Translations under genes and position numbers: made by a program | Notes under the pieces: generated by a model | What the model saw: only the letters and a program-made list of their open reading frames with translations | Database searches by the model: none | What the model was told of the DNA's origin: nothing | Assembly: GCA_000827265.1 (NCBI GenBank) | Contig: KN834757.1 | Coordinates: forward strand, 1-64,000 | DNA length: 64,000 nt | Direction of reading: 5' to 3' | DNA from: Collybiopsis luxurians FD-317 M1 | Lineage: Eukaryota > Basidiomycota > Agaricomycetes > Agaricales > Omphalotaceae | Shown: one piece after another, positions 57,080-64,000 of the stretch | Position numbering within the stretch: the first letter of the stretch is position 1 | How the letters are laid out: each line of letters begins with the position of its first letter

Positions 57080-60000
57080 ATGGCACCCATACAGAGGTAT
57101 ACTCAGACCCTCTGAAGGACAGCAGAGTCCATTATTGATATACAGAGTTTGCATCTGCGAGTTGCTGTCGAACTTCCTCAGTCACTGTACTTTCAAAGCC
57201 GAGACCTGGAGAATCAGTTCGAGTGGTTACTGAGCTGCCAGCAGTATCCAAACCTCTTCCAGATCAAGACTTAACATTCCTCAATGACGCTCACTCTATA
57301 TTCACCTACACTTTTGTGGATCCAAACGCGGCAGAACAAGTTGGCAAAGAAGTGTCGCAATTCAATCAGTCTAATCAACCACCAGCCACTGTAAGCAATC
57401 CACTTCTTGCCTCTTTGATGTTGAATTCATCTTTCTCTGAAGGTTCTACAAGAATGGGAAAGGGAGATTCCAAGGTTTCTACAAGAAACTCTTCGTCATG
57501 AAGGCCTGGAAAATGTTATCAACATCGGAGGATGTATCTGTGGAAAGAGCAAGTGGAATGACAAACTGTCCCAGATATACAGATGTGTCGATTGTTATGA
57601 ATGTACAGTGTGGTGCAAAACCTGCCTTCTGTCACGGCACGAGTCAAATCCTTTCCACAGAGTTGAGGTATGGTTTATGTCTCTTCTCTGCCTTGCAACA
57701 GATTAACTGTGCTAGGTAAGTAGCATTGGAATGGAAGGTTTTTCGAGAAGGTGAGCCTGTATGAGCTGGGGCTTGTACTTCACCTCAGTCACTCCCCACT
57801 CCAGCCATGCCTTGGCGATTGTAATATCCAGAAATTTACAATCATTGATGTTGATTGCATACACAATGCTTCTGTTCAGTTTTGCAACTGCGAACAAACT
57901 CAACCACTTCGCTATCAACTACTGCGAACCAGACTGTATCCTGCCACTTTGGCTGCCCCTCAAACTGCTGCCACATTCTTGTTTCTGCAATTCTTTCAAC
58001 TGCTTAGTTTCATGTCGAAGGTAATTTGCTCCATTGAATGCTCTGTGTTCACACTCATACAACTGTTTACTAGGTTTCGGCTACCGAGTACTACTCAACT
58101 CTTGAGAGGATGATGGACAATACAGGCACAAATGTTCCAAAGGTGCATGTTGAACCTCACAATCTACATGCCTGCTAAAATGATTATCCATACAACAGAG
58201 CCGCTCTCAAGAAGTCCTATGAATGATTCAGGAATGGCATCATCTACGGAGCCTAAAGTGCTCTGGTGTTGGGTACAATGGGGTTGATAGTAACGCAGCA
58301 GGTGTTTTGGCTGTGAAATGTCCAGTATGTCCTCATATCAGTATTAACATCCCTGCAAAGTGGTTTGAAGACCAAAGCAAGATGTGAGTAAACTCCCATA
58401 CAGGATGTAGCAATATTTTCTAATTTTGAATAGATGGCTGTACAAGGCTTTCTTTGCACTTGACACTAACTTCCGTCTTACACGTTTCAATGTTTCAACA
58501 GAGGAAGAGCCTATTTCATAGATGATCCTGCTTTGCTGCGTCACATAGCTGCATATCATGGTCATTGGCCCATAGAAAAGTCCGATTGCAGTGACCATGA
58601 TGCCATCAAGTTAGCAAATTGTTGAGGCGACCACAATCTCACATCAACTGGATTGGCTCTGGCTGTTTGCGCTAGACACGACACAATACATGCTCAATCT
58701 GGTGTTGATTTGCACCTGGGAGAAGAGTAAGGAGTTTTTAATAGTTGAATCAGCTTTCATTCATTCAGTCCACAGATATCTGCTCATGGACTATGCTCTA
58801 CTGTCGTCTCTTCGCAGTTTCCCAAATTTACCAATCACTATTTCCTACGACATAATGTGTCAATATTCTAAGAAGTTGTACCAATGGATCTATTCATATC
58901 TGTCCATTCTTCACACTCCAACCCCATTTCCACAATATCAACTTCTGGTGCTGAAGTTTCATCTGGCGGCTCACAAGCAGGACTGTGTGTGGTCCTTTTC
59001 ATACAATTATGCTATGGGCGTCGGTCGGACAGAGGGAGAGGGAGTCGAATGAAATTGGGCTATTCAAAACTCTTTGTCTGGGAGCACAAAGAAAATGGGT
59101 CCCGGAAGCCACCGCGATACATTAGATGACCATTTCAGGGACCACAACTGGTGGAAGACAATCTCTTTAGGTTTGTGCTGGTCAATTTTTGTGTTATCCT
59201 TCAAATTCTAAGCCCATCCTCTCAGCGCATTGTATTTATATCAAAGCTATTGAAGCCGCCAACATTCGAGCAAAAATGGTAGTCGCTTATTCAGATGCAT
59301 CTCAAGCACTTGATGAAACCACTGTAACATCCTGGCAGAAGATGGTAACAGAATGGGAACTAGATCCGGATAAAAGGAAGCCAAACCCTTACAAACCTAA
59401 AGTCAGAGGTGCATGATTATTGTCATTTCAGATGTTGAATGGCTGATCAATAGTGAATTTGTAGGATTTACTCTTCACAGGCTTTGTCATGACCTTGCAC
59501 AAGAGGACACTGAGCTTATAAAAACTGACTTAGCTGTGCAGGCGGTGAGCTCTCAAATGAGTCGCCACCAATTGATATATCAGGGTATAGAGCTTGAGGA
59601 GCAATTGTACATTTTTTCTCACTCAAGGTTTGAATGGGCTTTTTAATAACATGCTTTTCAGGAGACGGCTTCGCTACAACATGACACATACAGGAAATAA
59701 TCCTACTTACCTTGCTCGTGCCAAACTCACCAAGTGAGCCAACAGCCTTCATCAGAGAGTCAACGCTTTTGCTGAAGTGCAGACACTCCATATGCCTGTT
59801 ACAGCAATCCTTCAGCAACAGGCCTCCTCGTCCAGTGAGTCACAGGCGGTGTATGACCTGCCCCTCCTGCTTCCTTCTGAGGTCTTCCAGATGGGTTCAA
59901 GTTGCGAGATGGTGTTGCTGGACTTTGAATGGAGGATTTGATATGCCGCGGGTCATGATGCACTGGAGCAGATGAGAAAACATTTACTTGGTAGAAATGC

Positions 60001-60666
60001 AGTGTTGGAGTGGAAAAATCGTTATGGACATGGAGTCTGGGAGGGAAATTGGTCTCATGCAGATGTCGAAAGGCTGGATGCCAAAATTTCGGCTTGCACA
60101 TCACGGTATCAAACACACTATGAGATTTTGAAGCACTTCGCTCAGAAATTAGGCAAAGTCACTTGGGAAACTGATTCACACCCGCTTCTCAATGAGGATA
60201 TAAGATCAATTTCACAGGGAAAGAATAACGATGCAACTGGGGAAGGATATGTTATTTCCTCGTGGATTTGGAACATGTCTGGAGTGGATCACACAAATGA
60301 AGAAAATGTTACAGATTGTTCATATCTGCATCTTTGTTTGCATGCAATTCTCCTCACAAGTTTCAAGGTCTTCGAATATCCTGGTGCAAAGCATGATCTA
60401 GGGCACTACGATGGCAGGAGGAGTGCTTACATTTGCAGGAGGAGATGAGACAGGTAAAGGCATTCCTGAAGTATGAACAGGAGCTGTGGGAAAAGAGAGC
60501 ACAGATTGCCACTCATCCAGGAGGTCAGGCATACGCTTATTGCCAAGCTCACGTGCATGAAAAGATAGGAGAGTTTTGTGTTGAGAAATGGAAGGATCTT
60601 GATGTGATGTTAAGTACTGGCAAAGGAGGATTTTCATTAGATAATGCATCCAGATTTGTTTTTTGA
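57080..60666 (+). pseudogene. KDZ transposase with CxC2 cluster, broken
   Basis: The gene is multi-exon. A clear junction GTAAGC...CTGAAG near 57391-57442 joins to EWEREIPRFLQETLRHEG. The CxC2 zinc cluster is at about 57526-57668 (CICG...CVDCYECTVWCKTC...H). Then come a long RNase H-like core with CPVCPHISINIPAKWF, YDIMCQ (an acidic catalytic position, near 58847), LKFHLAAHKQDC and GVGRTEGEGVE, and C-terminal helices ending in KEKIGEF-like sequence. A TGA at 59050-59052 falls directly after GEGVE inside the most conserved core motif, and a one-base shift lies near 58215. KDZ transposases are cut-and-paste enzymes of fungi and some animals. This copy should be inactive. The 5' start is unclear. 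Confidence 0.88.
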
Positions 60667-62998
60667 GTGAATAGTGAATACACAATAATTGTATCAAAAT
60701 GAAAGCATCAAACTTAAGAAGTAGTGAATTTTTATGGGCTAACTTTGATTAAATCTGGAAAATCACAATTCAGTTGACATCGTCAAAGCGGTCAAAGCGG
60801 TCTATACACCTTCCTATTCCAGCCAAGTTTAAAGCACACGCCAGAGCAAACCCTGTTGATGTTGTACCTGATCAGAACTCCTAATCTAGATCTTGAACAG
60901 CTGAGATCTGTATTTTGGTCAATACCGGATTTGGAACCTCTGGGCGGGAGGCGGTAATGCCTAATTTGGAAGGGACACGCCTTCACAGGCACCAGTAGAT
61001 TGTTAACAAGTATCGTATGCGAACCGGTCAATTTGTTAACAAGAATCGTAGATTGTTAACAAAAATTCACCATTAGATTGTGTACAATGGAAGGCCCACT
61101 CAGTGTGTATGGGCACCAAGAGATTGTTAACAAGTATTCTTTCGGTAGCACCGTGAATTGTTAACAATCACTACATCGAAGGTTGGCTACTTTTATGCTA
61201 CTTGTCACTTTACTATGTCTTACTCATTCATGATACATATTGTGCAGCTTACAGATTGCACTATGAACTATACCTTAGTAATTACTATATTCTAGGGTTC
61301 ATTATGGTCCGATATCTTACAACTTACATGTTTCCAGGTACAACTTATGTTGTTATAGGGTTTAGTAGCTTTAGTATAAATACTGTAGCTTAGCTCGTAT
61401 AACAGACAATTCATACAGTTCTCCACTACTTGAATACTTGCTTCCCTAAAAGCTCTACTACCTCTCTATTCTTCATTACACAACTCAGTGAGTATAGTCT
61501 CAACTGCTCAATAGACTGATTGCTATTTCAACATCTATGTCTGAATTAGAGGCCATGGCTCTCAGAAGACTGTAAATGACAGACCTTGGATATAGAAACT
61601 TTAGTACTGTCTTAGTTGCTGAGTGATTTACTCACAAAAGAAAAAAAAAAACTTAAGGTTGAAGCAGCTATCACTTGTAATTCACAGTGTATGCAGTTCA
61701 GCATGATAAATCTATTTGAGAAAAAGGAACAGCTAAATGCAAAGCTCAAGTAATCAAATGGAGAGAATGGAGACCAAACATTGAGAAGACATTACTACTC
61801 CAACTTCCCCCTTTCTCCCTTGTATCTCTCTCCTTCAATCCTGATTTCCAATCCTTTCTCTATTACCATTGCCAACCCCAATGTATATAGATCACCATGT
61901 CGCAAGTAAAATGATCCTATGTAATAAAATTGAGATACAGAACATAAAATTGTTCCAGAAAAATGCTCTGTGCTTGGAACCTGAATAGCATTGCAGATCA
62001 ATTAAAGAAGCACATCAAAAATCTTGAGAGAAGCTGGTGACTAGATCTGCGCCATGTTGTGAGTGGTGAGCAGGTCAGTTGGCATGACCACACCTGGAAT
62101 ACAACACCCTCGATGCCAGCTACCTCAACCACAGCCTCCTCCACCTTCTTTCTTCCAATTACATTTCCCATAGAGCTGATGAAGGCAATGCATTTCTCTA
62201 CAACACCATCATTGTTCTTTCAGCTCTAGATCAGAGTGAAGAGCTTTTGTGACATTGCCAGAATGAACTCCAGCTTGTATGAGGGTGGCAACAAGCAAGC
62301 TTGAGGAAACCAGTAACAATGATAATAATATATACACGGTGCCGCTTGCTGATTTCCCTATGCATTTACCATCGGAATACTCAAAAGCACGATCACTTAT
62401 CAAAAAAAAATTGATTGCTGTAAGATCACAAGGCGGTCACATTCACACGGACCATATACAGGGAAAAACATGAGCATTTTGTCACTGCGTGACACCAAAC
62501 GTCCCGACAAGGACGAATCCTTCATTTCATTTCAGATTCATAAATTGTTTTTGTGTCCACTGTAGCTGTGTAAGTGAATATTTTGAGTAAGATATTCTAA
62601 AAAGGAGTTGTGAAGCTCTGCTTACTGTAAAAAGGGTTAAATGCTCACCCTTGAAAGTTGGTGTAGTGAACTTAGAGGTGGGCACGAATGCACATTTGAA
62701 TGCATTCAACTGACCTCAGACCTGACATTAGAATGCCTGTCGAATGTTACAAATGTTGAATGAGTATGAATACAAATATGCAATATATGCAAGTATGTCT
62801 AGATTAGTACTAAGTATTCTGTAATATAGGAAGATGTGTGAACACTATCAATGTATACTTGTAGGATGGGCCATCGCGCGTGGCGTGTACGAGTCCGGAC
62901 ACAAAAATGGTGAGGAGTTCGCATATATATGGTCAAACTATATTTAAAAAGCAACACAAAAATTATCTTAAAAAAGGGGAGACAAAAATCACCTCGAA
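60667..62998. other. Right flank of the KDZ region, no supported gene
   Basis: After the transposase stop the sequence holds a last palindrome array (61000-61165) and then AT-rich DNA with only short ORFs. The words TTAGAGGTGGGCACG near 62679 resemble the termini of some hAT elements, but no partner end was found. The right end of the large element probably lies before 62990. Confidence 0.35.
60998..61165. repeat. Palindrome array 6 (TTGTTAACAA type)
   Basis: ATTGTTAACAA or TTTGTTAACAAG occurs five times in about 160 bp, with one GATTGTGTACAA relative. TTGTTAACAA is a perfect 10-bp palindrome. Confidence 0.8.
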
Positions 62999-63018
62999 TC
63001 TCATCTCCCAGTTCACTC

Positions 63019-64000
63019 TCATTCATATTCCGGGAGAGGATCATACAAATCCATCATTCTCGTCTCCTCAATCTCCCTTTTTAAATTTTCCACCTCCTCC
63101 CTCAACTCGACTGCCCTATCTACCCACCTACGGTTATTAGACTTTGCCGCCGCCGCCGCCGAGCTAGTGTTACCATGCCTGCGGTTGTACATGCTATTCA
63201 GCATTTTCCTGGGAAGGAGGACTCGGCCCACTCGAGTACGAAGTGCGGGACTTATATTCTTTGAAGTCGACGTCGGAACTTGAGCCTTGGGTCTATAATG
63301 AAGGGAGAATGGCTCAACCTGGCACTTAAGTCTCCTTTCTCGGTACCGATGGTAAAAGAAGAGTCCGAGAGCAAGAAGCGCAATGCCACCAGCTAGACCC
63401 CCAGTTATTTCTCCAGCTCTGGATTTATTCGAGTGGGAGGTGCTATCGCCGCCTCCACCAAGTGAGGAAATGATGGGTGTCTTCTTCGGGAGACTATTAA
63501 ATGCATAGAAATTTAGCAGTGAGTGCATTGATTACTTGGGATGAACCAGTTCAAACTGACTTAAGAGCAAGCAGAGCAAACATTGCTCCCTGAGTGGGAC
63601 TGGAAAAGCAGAAAAGTCAACAATTTCCTACTAAGTTAAACTGTAACAAGTTACCTCGCTTCCCCACCCTGGACACTCCCATCAGATGTACTGTAAGTCG
63701 TAGGGAAAACAATAAAATTGTTCTGATTCGCAGCGCAGCATGTACCATCGACACCAATAAATCCCGCGTGCTCGAGTCTGTAACGGTCGCAGCAGTGAAA
63801 AGTGTCCAGTGAGACTTGGCTATATTTTCGTCATTGCTGTCGTACGGTAATCCAAATGCTTGAGCTATAGAAGCCATCAATAAGTAAGATCATTTGAAAG
63901 CTTAGGCTTAGCTTTCACCTGAGGAAGCGACATTCGAATACCACAAAGTTTGATTGCTGTAAATCTGTGGGTTCGAAACAGGCTCATGAGGACTCCAAAG
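63019..64000 (-). pseudogene. Second glutaminase-like gene, 3' part only, frameshifted
   Basis: This matches 33873-34851 exon by exon and intron by intron and runs off the window end. It encodes FGLPYDSN, SHWTLFTAATVTD, then a membrane helix (GGIALLALGLFFYHRY), an arginine-rich stop-transfer and a coiled-coil tail ending DPLPEYE. One base is missing relative to the first copy near 63735, in a GCAGCG(G)CAGC context, so the exon after VSMVHAA goes out of frame. Near-identity over 63900-64000, including intron sequence, contrasts with clear divergence in the tail. Unless an unknown splice repairs the frame this copy is a pseudogene. Confidence 0.8.

Larger units (their letters stand above)
38000..62500. 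mobile_element. Putative large KDZ transposon with cargo genes (ends undefined)
   Basis: The region contains a KDZ transposase pseudogene, about a dozen small intron-containing genes that resemble transposon-associated families rather than core genes, and recurring palindrome arrays between gene groups. None of this pattern occurs in the housekeeping block to the left. KDZ elements are known to be large and to carry extra genes, so one element of about 23 kb is the simplest reading. A cluster of several nested elements remains possible. The limits given are approximate and rest on the loss of these features, not on seen termini. Confidence 0.5.

Noticed and set aside
39780..61165. CRISPR-like array
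   Set aside because: The palindrome units vary in sequence and spacing, there are no unique spacers of constant size, and the genome is eukaryotic.
62679..62715. Possible hAT terminus TTAGAGGTGGGCACG
   Set aside because: No matching inverted end and no target duplication were found within the window.
1..64000. tRNA or rRNA genes
   Set aside because: I scanned for tRNA arm patterns and rRNA-like blocks by eye and saw none that I could support.

Overview
The window looks like part of the nuclear genome of a mushroom-forming basidiomycete (Agaricomycetes). The reasons are: protein genes split by many introns of about 45-75 bases; a KDZ (Kyakuja-Dileera-Zisupton) transposase with a CxC2 cysteine cluster; a GABA-type permease and a mannitol-1-phosphate dehydrogenase of fungal type; a small seven-helix membrane protein with the DxIVVWRAW signature; and a Copia element and MITEs of the sort common in these fungi. 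All exon joins given here were read by eye from splice signals and reading frame. No alignment or database search was run.

Layout. Bases 1-5442: minisatellite, then a decayed Copia retrotransposon on the minus strand whose five internal stop codons are all TGA. Bases 5443-9344: transposon-rich ground with a broken ORF, a hAT-like MITE with a 6-bp target duplication, and an F-box pseudogene. Bases 9345-10355: an apparently intact five-exon membrane protein gene. Bases 10356-14789: mostly unassigned, with a 552-bp long-inverted-repeat element and a nested giant palindrome. Bases 14790-16560: a kinase-like pseudogene. Bases 16948-22626: two secreted type-B carboxylesterases of identical exon structure around a small single-pass membrane protein gene. 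Bases 23022-37335: the housekeeping block, all on the minus strand: amino acid/GABA permease, mannitol-1-phosphate 5-dehydrogenase, a PSP1-domain protein with an unusual 698-base intron, and a membrane-anchored glutaminase-like protein with a MITE 74 bp before its start codon.

Bases about 38000-62500 form a very different landscape. A dead KDZ transposase (about 57080-60666) lies beside roughly a dozen small multi-exon genes on both strands. These include two proteins with an RNase H1 N-terminal (viroplasmin-like) fold signature, a Q/N-rich nuclear-looking protein, and a tandem array of small genes. The gene groups are separated by arrays of short palindromes built on ACAATTGT, ACAANTTGT and TTGTTAACAA. 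I interpret this as one large KDZ transposon with cargo, but I could not define its ends. From 62999 to the end a second, partial, frameshifted copy of the glutaminase-like gene appears, so the putative element sits between tandem glutaminase paralogues.

The most interesting signals are the cargo-bearing KDZ region and its palindrome arrays, the TGA-only decay of the Copia and KDZ genes, the patchy identity between the glutaminase copies, and the shared tail design (transmembrane segment, basic stop-transfer, short coiled coil, PPxY or LPxY-like end) of two unrelated surface proteins.
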